From Isoetes taiwanensis (lineage: Eukaryota > Streptophyta > Lycopodiopsida > Isoetales > Isoetaceae): DNA of 64,000 nucleotides. Positions 11,625 through 23,449 of the stretch are shown piece by piece; the first letter of the stretch is position 1, and the number at the start of each line of letters is the position of its first letter. The notes under the pieces were generated by a model. It saw only the letters and a list, made by a program, of their open reading frames with translations. It was not told the DNA's origin and made no database searches. The stretch covers positions 24,043,189 through 24,107,188 of the forward strand of contig JAJEKV010000001.1 in the NCBI GenBank assembly GCA_021234155.1, given 5' to 3'. Made by a program: the position numbers and the translations under genes.

Positions 11625-12917
11625 ATGCTCGCCAGGCTTGGGGCAAAGGTGCGTGGAGTTCTATAGGGAATTGATCTGTGAATGTCCTTTTGCAACAAAC
11701 TATACTTGTTGTCGACATTTCTATCGAGCTTCCACTTTTTGCAATTATTGCATAAACCAAATGTTGAGGGTATGAATAGGTCAATACCATTTGTGTAAAC
11801 GACATGTTCTAAATAGTATTGATTAGATAATAGGTGGTGATTATGGAATACTTTAGGCTGAGATTCCACTGCCGGAAGCGGTAATTAACTCTGTGGCATC
11901 AAATGCCATAAACCTAAACTACCATAGCCAGATGCATATGATTCCACTACGGCAAAGGCAGTTGTTCCACAAGAAATCTCTTCCGTTAGTCTGATTCGTG
12001 GCAAGATCTAGAGAGGGGTAATTGTTTCTGGTGCAAAGGGCCGGGAGGATTCCCCTGACAGTTAATCGATTTTTTTAGCGTACACATCATCTTCCAAAGC
12101 AAAACCCGATGCTTAATTGCCGCTGTTAGTGGAATCAGAGAAAACAACGGAAGTTTTAAATCGTTCATTTGGATTGGTCAGCTTCTAACTTCCAGGCATC
12201 AATTGACGCCAGTGGAATCTCACCCTTAGAATCTCCAAAATCATGCTAGATCAACCTATATAATTTGTGAGAGATTTCCCTACCATGCATGGCCTATGAT
12301 AATCCTTTTTATGTTCTAATCTCTTTTACGTTCTTCATATTCCAACACTATATAAGTTGCAAGTGTCGAACTTGGTATACCTTGCACACTCCATATTATT
12401 ATATAGTCTACTAGAGGAACAAAGAAGTACAATCAAAATCAACATATTATATGGGACGAGCATCATATCTCTTGCTTCACATAGACAACCTGCTCGTCCA
12501 TGAAGATCATGCATACAAATATAATAATGGTTACTATAATGATTGAGCATTGGGTATGATCCACAAAGTGCACTCATAGCAACGAAGTAGTGGCGCCACA
12601 TGACTACATGCACTAAGAGTAAAAACAAAGGTAACCCAATTTGGGCTTAGGCCATTATATTGCATGTCATAGGAAAGATTTAGAACTTTGATATCATTCC
12701 CATGGCTCACAGTCGCTGATGACAATATTTTAATGGGTATTTTATAAAAAATGAGACCGATGCTTCCATTGCATACATGTTAATAATGATGCTTCCCAAA
12801 GCAATATCCTTGGGTCCTAAGACATATGGGTATACATGGTAAATATCCTAAAGTTGAACGTTGCTATTTCGCATAATAAAGATGGCAACAAAATATAGAA
12901 ACCATCTAACCCTCCGA

Positions 12918-12969
12918 AATCAACTGTGTTAAATCGATTAAAGAATCAACTGTGTTAAATCGATTAAAG
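12918..12969. repeat. 26-bp tandem duplication
   Basis: Two exact adjacent copies of a 26-base unit beginning AATCAACTGTGTTAAATCG, at 12918-12943 and 12944-12969, followed by the first six bases of a third copy. Confidence 0.8.
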
Positions 12970-13888
12970 AATCAATTGAGAAACACGGAGTTGAGGAGGA
13001 GATACGGAATGAACTTGCTGGTAGTCAGCGGTGCTACAGTAATTCGGTCAACGACTTTGCTACAACGTCTTGCAAATGATTGGAAATTTGTTTTGAACAT
13101 AAATTGGACGAAATATTCCACATGCATGAACTAGAAGTTCGTTCTGCATGAATTCCATAGGTGCGTGTAAGAACCACGTACATATCCAAGCATGTGCAAT
13201 GCACGAAAGGCATTTGTGGGACAATATACTTCTTATCTACTTGCATTCCTACAAGAAGACAAATAGATCATGCTGCAAACCAAAGAATGTACATCTTGTG
13301 TTTATACATTTTTACTTACCAACTAAACCTTGCAACCAAGAATGTTCAATTCTTAGAGTCGTCATTATAGGCAAATAAAAGGTATCCATATCAACCATTT
13401 CTGCCAGTTGCTCAATGCTTTCCTGGAATACAAGAACTCTTGCTAATTCTTGTAAATAAACAAAGAATCCAAAAAGAAGTTGTACAAGATCACATAAGGA
13501 TAAAGCCTATGGATGGTGGATGCCTCTAAATCCACAAAATGTTTGCTCAAAATGCCAAATAAGGAGTGAATACTATATTAGACTGTATATGTGTAGCAAA
13601 GCAATAACATAGAAGCCAGAGTGTCTTGCAGAATCCATCATAATGATTATTGAAATACAGAACCCCTAAGTAAATTAAGGAATCTTTTGAACATCTCTTT
13701 CCTGATCACCAATATCAATCACAATCAATTCCTATTATGTACAGAATGTGTAATTTCTATGCCAAAATGTTTAATAACTGTAAGAAATTCTCATAATGTT
13801 AAAAATTGTCTATAATAACCAAACAATATCCTTGTTAAACAGATATGTGATGATGTTAGGGAGCAGAAAATGTCAAATGATGATTCTT

Positions 13889-14860
13889 TCAGGCTTCAAT
13901 GCCAGGAGTTTCATAATATGACAAACACCACTTCACAAAGTTCTTCAAGTCAGTCTGCAAAGTTGTTACAAGACTGGTACCCAATTTTGTTGCAAGGCTT
14001 ATATTTGCATGAGTATAAGTTACATCACCATTTCTTAGCATCTTAATGACATTTCTTATAGCCTTTACTAGCAGGTGCTTCTCCAAAATATCAACTAAAA
14101 TAGGCACATGGACTAGATGAGATGCCAAGATTAAAGACCCTTAGTTATGCAGGTCCCTTTTATTTACCTCCATTTCCAGTGCTCTTTGTTGCAATAACAA
14201 TTGATCTTAAGCATCTTAAAACAATGTTATCTATGTATGCAAAGGGTTTGGGCCTTGAAAAATGTCGATTGCCCTCCCTTTGAGTATATCTTTTGTGAAA
14301 AGGAAGTAAGCCATGTCAGGTCTACCCCAAGGACCATATACAGTAAAAAACCTCAAAGTAGTCATAGAAAATTTGTATATATGATTATAATTGTGTGCAA
14401 TTTCCTCTCCTGCATTCTTAGTGACATCATACAAACTACTGGTTTATCAGTCCTGTCATCCTCTGAGAAAGGAACTTAGTGTTTAATCCATACACAGCGC
14501 TTGAAGAAGCCCAAACAACTGCAGATTGAGGATTGACCACTTCACATGCTTCAAATAGTGTGAAAAGGCCATGAATATTGCTGTGGTATATGAGCTAGGA
14601 TTTTGCAGAATAAATGTAACACTAAACTACCTATGCTGCAAGATACATTACATGATCAAAAAGTCTCTTGAGCAGACCTATTTCAATTATGTCCTCTTCA
14701 ACAACATATATATTTAGCAGGAGATCTTGCTTGGATCTTTTCAAGGATGGATCCTAATAGTCAAAAAAATTATTAATACAATGACTTCATCTCCTCATTT
14801 TTTCAATGCAATAGAAACAAGGTGTCCACAACACTCTACACCTGTGATATAGATATTTTC
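13889..14860 (-). pseudogene. UDP-glucuronate 4-epimerase (GAE) pseudogene
   Basis: GAE enzymes are Golgi type II membrane proteins that turn UDP-glucuronate into UDP-galacturonate for pectin. On the minus strand successive pieces match the family in order: ITG/LVSIALK near 14850 (N-terminal Rossmann part), DPSLKR near 14740, SEDDRTDKPV near 14460, the long piece 14434-14231 with AGEEIAHNYNHIY and LRFFTVYGPWGRPDMAYF, a YIDNIV region near 14210, then 14128-13889 with MLRNGDVTYTHANISLA and the C-terminal KNFVKWCLSYY. The pieces lie in different frames with several stops, so it is dead. No introns interrupt it, but plant GAE genes are usually intronless, so retrocopy versus DNA duplicate is open. 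The N-terminal membrane anchor is missing. Confidence 0.88.
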
Positions 14861-14937
14861 AAGCTTAGAATGGTGCCCATAAAGGGAATCCATAACCCCA
14901 CAACAACCCTTAGCAACATGGAATAATTTAAGGGAAC

Positions 14938-15480
14938 TTAGCTATTTGGCGATTTTTTAGCACATTTTCAAAAAAAAAAAGGCTAAAGTAAATGGAAAAA
15001 ATTGGAAAAAAAATAATAAATTTAGCTTAACGTTTTTCGGGACTGCACCAACCCTGCAGCTCTTTAGCCAAACGCTAGAAAGTAAGAGGGTGAAATATTG
15101 TATTGTTTAGCTAAACCATAGAAACTTTTAGAATGAATTTCGGGGTAATTTAGCTAACATCATTCTAGTTTATATGAAATATATGATTAGTAGTTTAGTT
15201 TCTAGCATTATGAATTAATTTGAGTCCTAGACTTTGCTAGTTAGCATTATTTTAAAATATTTCCATAAAGAAAATGACCAAAATAAGTGGAATATATTGA
15301 AAACAAGTATAGTAATTTGGCTTAATATTTTCTGTTTGCCACATCATAGAAATTTTTGGGATGATGTTTGGGTTAGTTTAGCTAAACGCTAGAAAGTATG
15401 AGAGGAAAAATGTGTAGTGTTTAGCTAAACCACAGAAAGTTTTGGTATTAATATCGAGCAAGTTTAGCTAAAGCCATTTT
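14938..15480. repeat. AT-rich repeat with TTTAGCTAAAC motif
   Basis: Two related blocks (about 15062-15155 and 15375-15472) both read TTTAGC(C/T)AAACGCTAGAAAG and later GTTTAGCTAAACCA, some 313 bp apart. The left edge has TTTGGCGATTTTTT. The same vocabulary (TTTGGCTAAA, GGCGATTTTTT) appears at 30390-30930, so this is a dispersed repeat family, probably a non-autonomous DNA element. No ORF. Confidence 0.55.
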
Positions 15481-17025
15481 GGCTAATAAGAAATATGCGA
15501 TTAGTAATTTATTCCCTGCTTAGCAAAGTACCATAATATAGCAGGCGGACAACTAAAGATGTAATTCTTTTCAAAGTCAACCATAGTAGACCTTAAGTTA
15601 AGTAAAACATGAAAATTACTATGCGAAGAAAAAGAAAGGGATGAACAAGATACATGACAACCTTCTGATGTTTTTGAAGGTTTCTCGCATTTGCCCATGG
15701 ATATTTCTTTGTCCTTCAGCTCCAAATAATTAGCCGACCACATATAAAACTTGAACATTTAAAATCATGATAGTTTTTTGTTACAAACTCTTTCCAAGTC
15801 ATCTGCATCCTCCATCCTTTAAACCAAGACAAACCTACGGTACTTAAATATTATTCGGAAGCTGTGAATGAAGTGAGATTCTGCAAAGTCCTCCAGGCAT
15901 CTGCAAACCATTGTGAGCATCTGCAAGTCCATCATCTGCAAAGTCCTCGAGGCATCGTCTCTTATCACTTTAGGTTTGTTCATTCCTCTTGGAAGTTATT
16001 GAATAGAAAGTGTTGATATTTGGTAATGCCACAACATTCGAAAACTTTTTACTTTGCAGGATTATCTGACTTTACTAGCCTATGAACATTTTGCAGAATC
16101 ACCTGTTGGATGTTGCTATAAATGCAGTAGTCATGGTTGCTTTCCGAAGTTACTGCTTGCCAAATGAAAATCAGAATGGTGAAAGGTGAACAAGTGAAGT
16201 ATTTAGGCTGCACATAATTGTACAAGGTAATAGAGATGGCGACTGGTGATATTAATGATGTATAGTTTCAACCTTTATTGATTGTACGATGATTTATATA
16301 TAGGAAAACACATTGTGATGCTATTTGCCATATGTGTGCCATTCTGCATGCCAGCATGGAAATGACAAGGTAAACTTTTCTTAATACACCATTTTATCAT
16401 CCCCTCATAATACAGTTTCTGGGCCTATAGAAACAATACATAGATGTTTTTGAGATGTTAATGCGAGGATTTGCCCAGATGCCATCAGGGGAGTTTCAAT
16501 CTAATAATTTTGAGGGTTAACATTTTCAGACAAATTGAAGCGAGCTGGAGTGATTTCATGGATAGGACATGTTGTCCTGTTCTATTATAATTTACTTTTT
16601 TTTTATGTACCGAACGGATAAGGAGATGAGAATACTTTTGAAATCAGTTGTTGGGTACAACTAAACATTTTTTATTTGTCCAATATATCTAGTGATAATA
16701 GAAATTGTCCAACATTTTAGCATTGATATCAATTTAAGTTCGAGACAAGTATATTTAATCCGGAGCTCACTTCACAAAATAATCTTCAAAACTTCTTATT
16801 CCTTGAGGGACTACATAAACTGCCAAATTAAAATGTGATATCCTGGGGAGCGATGACTGGAGGATATGCGCAACACGGAGAATGTACTCAGGCATTAAAA
16901 TGCTTTGAGAATATTTGGATTAGAGGGCAACCCTCTCTTGCATCAGCAACTTATTTCATAGGAATGTAAAATTAGCTAGTGTAGCCTATATGCCATCAAA
17001 GATAGGTACCACTTAAGAGGAGGAT
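15481..17025. other. Stretch without a recognisable gene
   Basis: AT-rich spacer. I see nothing but scattered short frames, for example 15501-15758 on the minus strand with no recognised domain, and no clear repeat. Confidence 0.45.
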
Positions 17026-17115
17026 AACCCCTCCCTTGAGTGGGTTATGCAAAATAACCCACGAGGCCGTTAGGCCGAGTGGGTTATTTTGCATAGCCCA
17101 CGAAAGGGAGGGGTT
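17026..17115. repeat. Composite palindrome, 43-bp arms, 4-nt loop
   Basis: 17026-17068 and 17073-17115 are inverted copies (38 of 43 bases pair) around GTTA. Within each arm GTGGGTTAT and ATAACCCAC (one base different in the right arm) form a smaller hairpin. Looser pairing extends outward to about 17012 and 17128 (AAGAGGAGG against CCTCCCTT). It abuts the left terminal repeat of the element at 17122. Confidence 0.85.
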
Positions 17116-17121
17116 GGCCTC

Positions 17122-17929
17122 CCTTAACCACAGGCCCGAGCGAGTTCTCTGAATCCAACCACAAAAGTTTCAAGCCGTTTGTACGTTTCAAGGCGTCCAC
17201 CAAGGATACTCCAGCTCTCAGGGCAGGTACTTACAAGCCCGAATCTAATACCTTTATTTTTTCTCTGTTATCTTCTTCTTATCCTCTGCGGCAGGAAATG
17301 TGCAGCCTTACGAATTTATTCTTCCTTAACCACAGACCGAGCGAGACTTCTTGTTTCTTCATTTTTTCTCTGTTTCAAGTATGATTTTGAGTGGCAGAAG
17401 AGGCTATGGCAGATCAAGTGGGAAAATTGTCTTGGCTTTCGGAATGATGCCGGATTTGATGCAAGAACAGAGTGAAACTGCCGGATCTGTTGCAAGAAGA
17501 GGGAAAATCACCTTGGCTTCCGGAATGATGCCGGATTTGATGCAAGAACAGAGTGAACCTGCTGGATTTGTTGCAAGAAGAGGGTAGAAGCTGCAAGAAC
17601 AGGGTAGAGCTGCCGGATTTGATGCAAGAACAAGGTGGAGCGGCCGGATTTGATGTTTTAATGCTTTAGATAGTGAGTTTCCGCTGCCGAACCTGATGGA
17701 TTTAGCAGGATTTAGCAGGTTAGATGCTGAGTTTTGCCGCAGCAGAGTGATACAGAGCATCTGTTACAGTCGAATCTTTTCACAGAAGAATATTCGAAAG
17801 GTTATTTTAATAATCCATGGAATATTCTATAAAAACGAATATTCGAGAGATTATCAGATATAACCCCATCAGGATCTAACGGCTGGGAACGGTTGGATTC
17901 AGATAACTCGCGAGGGCCTGTGGTTAAGG
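17122..17929. mobile_element. 808-bp element with 39-bp terminal inverted repeats
   Basis: 17122-17160, starting CCTTAACCACAGGCCC, is the inverted copy of 17891-17929 with 36 of 39 bases identical. The start of the same sequence (CCTTAACCACAG, then CCGAGCGAG) is repeated in direct orientation inside, at 17325. The interior carries an 84-bp minisatellite and no transposase. I found no clean target site duplication, so the superfamily is unknown. It ends about 0.5 kb before the second ABCB start codon, so it may contribute to that gene's upstream region. Confidence 0.7.
17424..17655. repeat. 84-bp minisatellite inside the TIR element
   Basis: A unit containing GGAATGATGCCGGATTTGAT and GCAAGAACAGAGTGAA is present about 2.5 times from 17424 to 17588, then as shorter copies of the GCCGGATTTGATGCAAGAAC part to 17655. 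The repeat is open in one plus frame and one minus frame, giving repetitive peptides (MMPDLMQEQSE and its antisense). I regard these as by-products of the repeat. Confidence 0.75.
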
Positions 17930-18445
17930 TTGTATCACCATAAAGGCGGCAAAGCGAGTATTTTTTTTTTGCATGTAGGCAAGCGTTTATGGACCAGAGA
18001 TGCACTTAAACAATGATAAACGCATGTATTTAAAACAATGACATTTGCATATGGGACACACTACAGAGAGATATTTCGAAAGTCAGCCCTGAATTACCCT
18101 ACGCGCCAACTACAGCTTTAAACTTTCATTTTTGGGGATTCTGTCGCTCCTTCCTCTTTTACTATTGCCAGATGCATTTGACAGCTTCGTGACGCTCGTA
18201 TAATAACGAACGACGTGTTTTTGTAATCTAACATGTTGGTTTGTTTTTATTTCACGTCCTGCGACATGGGTTTCTTGCAAGGCACTCAATGTTTAAAAAA
18301 GATTGGCCTGAGAAATACGAGATGTACTTTCTTGTGGGCTCCATTCTGTTCGCTGCGCTTCATATCTGCATATATAGTTGACATTGCATCCTAAAATTTA
18401 AGAAGGCAAAGCATATGCAGAGCCTGGAATAGGCATACATCCGAC
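17930..18445 (+). promoter_or_regulatory. Upstream region of second ABCB gene
   Basis: No gene here. TATATAG at 18371-18377 lies 69 bp before the start codon, and GCAGAGCCTG near 18417 is shared with the leader of copy 1. Both support a conserved core promoter and leader. Further upstream I see no named element. Confidence 0.4.
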
Positions 18446-21400
18446 ATGGAAAATAAGTTGCAAAATGCAAAAGCTCAACATGAAAATGAGCTGCAAGAAG
18501 GTGTTGGCACAGATGAAAATGCTGCAGAAAGTAAGGCAGTCAGTCCAATTCATAAGCTTTTTGAGCATGCAGATGGGTATGATTGGGTACTCATGACTAT
18601 TGGGAGCCTTGGAGCCATCGCGCATGGATTGACTCTACCAGCATTTTTTCTTCTATTTGGAGACATGATCAACCAATTTGGTAGCTTGTTGAACAACCCT
18701 CACAAAATGTATCATGAAGTATCCAAGGTACCTCTGCATATGTATCAGTTATATTTTTTTTTGTGTTATACTACAAGTGTCATTTCATGCTGCAGTATGC
18801 TTTATACTTCGTCTACCTGGGCATTGCGAGTTTGGTATCAGCATGGGCAGGTATCACATTATTCTAATGAGAAAAATTACTGGCCATGCACATCTTACCT
18901 ATCTCTTTGTGGAAAACAGAGGTAGCTTGTTGGATGCAAACTGGCGAGCGCCAAACAGCGAGGCTTAGAATTCAATATCTGGAAGCCATGCTCAATCAAG
19001 ATGTTGGCTTCTTTGATACTCATGCACGGACTGGGGATTTAGTGGAAAATATATCAGCTGACGTCCTAGTTATTCAGGAGGCTATTAGTGAAAAAGTATG
19101 TTTCTGCTCCATTGTTGCAACTTTTGCACCTAAGGGTTGGTATTTAAGTTATTTAAATGGCTATGCACAGATGGGTGTCTTTTTACATTTTATTGCCGTA
19201 TTTGTTGGAGGTTTCATAGTTGCATTTAAGTCAACTTGGCAGCTAAGTCTTGTGACACTTGGTATCCTTCCTCTGATAGCTATTTCTGGTGGACTGTATG
19301 CTTACAGTATGCTAAATCTTACATCAAAAAGCAAGGAAGCATATGCAGTTGCAGGAAACATTGCAGAACAGGTATATTACTGAAATTTCCCCAAAGGTTT
19401 TTTGATGGCACAAGAGAGAAGACAATGTTGTTCTGATACTTTGTTAGCCAGGCTATTTCGCAGGCACGAATTGTTTACTCATTTGTTGGAGAGATGAAAA
19501 CAATTAGCACTTATTCTCGAGCCTTGGAAACCGCACTTCCTTTGGGTTATAAGGCCGGGTTAGCCAAGGGATTGGCTTTAGGATGTACATATACAATCCT
19601 CTGTGGTTGCTGGGCATTATTGTTCTGGTATGGGGGTGTCCTGATCAGGAAAGGCCAGGTGAATGGAGGCAAGGTTTTGGCAGGAATATTTTCAGTCATC
19701 TTTGGCGGCCTGTATGTATACAGTTTGAGTAAATGGATTGCATCCAGAACTTGATCTATTATATTAACTTTAATTTGCTTTGTCGTGAAGTGCTTTGGGC
19801 CAAGCAGCTCCCAGTATTGCAACTTTTTCAAAGGCAAGAGCAGCTCGTTATCAACTTATGCAGTTGATTGATCATAAACCTCTTATACATGGGAATAAAC
19901 ACGAGGGCAAAGTATTACCTGTTGTTCAAGGAAACATTGAATTCTGCAATGTTTTCTTCAGTTACCCTTCAAGGCCTGACATTACCATATTCAAAGATCT
20001 GTGCCTTAAAATTCCAGCAGGAAACACTGTGGCAATTGTTGGTGAGAGTGGTTCTGGCAAGAGCACCGTTATTTCACTTGTTGAGAGATTCTATGATCCT
20101 ACCTCAGGTACCAAAGGAACAAAGGGGATTAATTTGTCTTTTAAATTTTTGTTTTAACTTTGAAAGTCCTTATACGTTGATCTGTGCAGGGAAGGTCCTG
20201 GTTGATAACCATGATATTAGAACCTTAAAGCTAGATTGGCTGAGGCAACAAATGGGTTTAGTCAATCAGGAGCCAGCTTTATTTGCAACAACAATTGAGA
20301 AAAACATTCTCTATGGAAAGCAGGATGCAACATTGAGTGATATTGAAGAGGCCACAAAATTGGCCAATGCACATGCTTTTATCAGCCAGCTTCCAGAGGG
20401 ATACCGTACTCAGGTTTGGTTATGGACAAATCATGTGGGAACTGCGTATTTTACAAATGCTTGTAATTCCTCGATGCTCATAGCTTTTTGTAAAAACAGG
20501 TTGGTGAACGGGGTGTCCAGCTTTCTGGTGGACAAAAGCAGAGGGTCGCAATAGCAAGAGCAATGCTAAGAAATCCTTCTATTCTTCTTCTGGATGAAGC
20601 CACAAGTGCTTTAGATGCAGAATCAGAACATGCTGTCCAAGAAGCCTTGGTTCATCTCATGATAGGGAGGACAACAGTAATTGTTGCACATCGTCTATCA
20701 ACTATTCAGAATGCAGATCTAATTGCTGTTTTGCATCAAGGTACCATTGTTGAATTAGGGACGCATAATGATCTCATTGCCAAAGGAGATTCTGGTGCAT
20801 ATGCTGCTCTTTTTAAGTTGCAAGCAATGATGAAAGACGAAGACACATATGGAGAGAAAGAAGATGGGTTTGTTTTCTTTCGATATTACAGTTTCTTATA
20901 GTTTGTCATTGTTAGTAATATCTATTTTTATGATGTATTTTGTATTATATGTTTACAGAATGTTGAAACGATATCCTTCTGATAAGTCATCAAGTATAGA
21001 CATTAAGGGTGGGAGTAAACGATTGGGTTTTAGCAGGCGAAAGAGTTCGTTCAGTCGCCAATCCAGTACAGCTTCAGATCATCTGAGAATTGTGGAAAGC
21101 ATTGAACATGATGAGGATGGAACGATGTCTAAAGCTTACTTTTGGAGGTTACTGGAGTTAAATGCACCTGAATGGTATTTCTTCCTAGTCGGAACAATAG
21201 GGGCTATGCTTGCTGGAGTGGTCACTCCTATATTTGGCTTCCTTCTTGCTTCAAATATCAATCTGTTTTATGATTTGGACTTCCATCACATGAAAAAGGA
21301 GATTGCAAAAAACTGCCTTATTTTCATCCTTTTGGGAGCTGCATCTTTTGTAGTGTTTTTGGTTGACCATTACTTTTTTGCCATTGCCGGGGAGAATCTT

Positions 21401-23062
21401 ACCAAACGCGTGCGTGAAAAGATGCTTGCAGGTAATGAGATGTAGAAATGCTCTCCTTCATGTATCACAAGACACCCAAGCATGATTAACACGTCTCATT
21501 GCAGCTATATTAAGAAATGAAATCAGCTGGTTTGACCAAGATGAAAACAGCAGTGGCCTTATTGTGTCACGCTTGTCCTCTGGAGCAACATATGTCAGAG
21601 CTGCAATGGGGGACCGGGTTGCAACACTTGTACAGAATGGAACACTTTTGATCTCAGCATTTCTTATTGCATACATTATGTCATGGAGGGTTGCCCTTGT
21701 GGTGACCGCAACTACACCATTACTGGTTGCTGGTGCCATGGTTGAGGTGATAATTTCTATAATTTTTATTCTAAAAATCCAGATCAATATACCTTTAAGT
21801 TGGAGACAACGTTAGAACGGCTTATAATTATTGGTGGTTGTTTGCAGCAACTATTCCTAAAGGGTTTTGCTGGGGACATAGAGAAAGCACATCATAAGTC
21901 AACAATGGTGGCAGGAGAAGCTATTAGCAACATCCGTGTTGTGGCAGCTTTCAATGCAGAGGAGAGATTAGTAAACTTATTTGCTAATGAGCTAGACATA
22001 CCAAAGCAGTCTAACTTTGTCAGAGGACAGATAGCTGGGTTAGGATACGGCATATCTCAAATGTTGATATTTTCTTCTTATGGCCTTGCATTATGGTATG
22101 GGGCCAAGTTGACAAGAGATAAAATGGCCAGTTTTGGGGATGTGATGAAGGCATTTTTTGTCATTGTCACCACATCATTTGCGGTTTCGGAAACAATTAG
22201 TTTAACTCCAGATATTGTGAAGAGTAGCAAAGCCATGAAATCCATTTTCAAGATTCTTGACAGGAAAACGAGGATTGAGCCAGATAGTCCAGATGGCGAG
22301 CAAGTAAATGAAATGAAGGGAGATATCGAGTTCCAGAGGGTAGATTTCTACTATCCATCTAGGCCAGATGTATTTATTTTCCGAAACTTTAATATGAAAG
22401 TGCATTCAGGACAATCCCTTGCATTAGTTGGAGCTAGTGGATCAGGAAAAAGCTCTGTTATAGCTTTGGTGGAGAGGTTTTATGACACTGTGGAAGGAAT
22501 GATATTAGTTGATGGGAAGGACATACGGACCTTGAATCTGAAATCATTTCGTCGTTATGTAGGGTTGGTTCAGCAGGAGCCTGCATTATTTGCAACCAGC
22601 ATCTATGAAAATATACTTTACGGTAAAGACAATGCATCAGAAAGTGAAGTAATTGAGGCATCAAAAGCTGCTAATGCTCATGATTTTGTGAGCTCATTGT
22701 CAGATGGATACAAGACAGAAGTTGGGGAGAGGGGTGTTCAACTTTCTGGAGGTCAAAAGCAAAGAGTAGCAATTGCCCGTGCAGTTCTGAAGAATCCGAC
22801 AATACTACTCTTAGATGAAGCCACAAGTGCCTTGGATGCAGAATCTGAGCATATTGTACAGGAGGCTCTTGACAGGCTAATGAAAGGAAGGACAACTATA
22901 GTAATAGCACATCGCTTATCAACCATAAAAAATGCAGATGAGATTGCAGTGATTGGGGGAGGTAAAATCATTGAGAAAGGAAGACATCAGGACCTTGTTA
23001 GCAATCATGATGGCGCCTACTATAGGCTAATCAAGCTTCAGCAAGAAAACAATAGAGCCTAA
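18446..23062 (+). CDS. ABCB-type (MDR/P-glycoprotein) ABC transporter, copy 2
   Basis: Tandem paralog of the gene at 6385-11006, starting 12,061 bp downstream on the same strand. Eleven exons: 18446-18727, 18796-18850, 18920-19095, 19171-19371, 19452-19711, 19791-20107, 20190-20413, 20500-20867, 20959-21431, 21505-21746 and 21848-23062; 3813 nt in frame (1270 residues). Every internal exon except the first and ninth has the same length as in copy 1; exon 9 is one codon longer and exon 1 ten codons longer. NBD1 has Walker [10 protein letters not shown] (409-417) and LSGGQ (513-517); NBD2 has GASGSGKSS (1061-1069) and LSGGQ (1165-1169). Two TMD-NBD halves and a basic Ser-rich linker are kept. 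No stop or frameshift is seen, so both copies look functional. Likely a plasma-membrane exporter; substrate unknown. Confidence 0.93.
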
Positions 23063-23337
23063 CTTTTAGAAGGATTATCTGCATCTGGAGGAGTAGGTTT
23101 GGTATAATTATGCCAAAATGCTATGTATTATAAAGTTATATATTGGTTGAACTGAAAGGAGATGGGAAGAATCACTTAAAATAAAAAAGGAATGGTCTAT
23201 GTGAGCATAATTTAACACTAAGTTACCTAAACGAAGGACCTGATTCAGCTGCTTCGATACCCGTGTCGAAGCTAACATCCACGCAGCAGACTGTCTCCTT
23301 AACACCCTGCTCCTTGGATATTTATGTTTAAAACAGC
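23063..23337. other. 3' flank of second ABCB gene
   Basis: An AATAAA at 23180-23185, 118 bp after the stop codon, is a plausible polyadenylation signal. Nothing else is recognised before the palindromic repeats that start at 23338. Confidence 0.4.
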
Positions 23338-23449
23338 CATAATGCCCTAGGGCGTTATCACGAAGGCTCATAACGCCCTAGGGCGTTATCATGAAGGCTC
23401 ATAACACAAAATGGCTCGGGCGTGTGCTCCCGCACGCCCTCGCCATTTT
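23338..23449. repeat. 31-bp palindromic tandem repeat plus hairpin
   Basis: Two 31-bp units (23338-23368, 23369-23399) each contain CCCTAGGGCGTTAT; the second holds a perfect 20-bp palindrome ATAACGCCCTAGGGCGTTAT (23370-23389). Directly after it, 23408-23424 and 23433-23449 form a 17-bp hairpin with a two-base TC/GA mismatch and an 8-base loop. The pattern resembles a small foldback element. Confidence 0.75.

Larger units (their letters stand above)
11007..13888. other. Spacer after first ABCB gene
   Basis: No gene recognised. It contains a 43-bp tandem duplication and inverted copies (11381-11624) and a 26-bp tandem duplication (12918-12969). Short open frames here (for example 11476-11805 and 12335-12628 on the minus strand) show no domain and overlap each other in several frames. 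Confidence 0.45.

Noticed and set aside
17026-17115. Transcription terminator or riboswitch reading of the large hairpin
   Set aside because: This is plant nuclear DNA and no T-run or gene end accompanies it; a foldback structure is simpler.
17404-17760. 118-codon minus-strand gene
   Set aside because: It is the antisense reading of an 84-bp minisatellite; the peptide merely repeats the unit.
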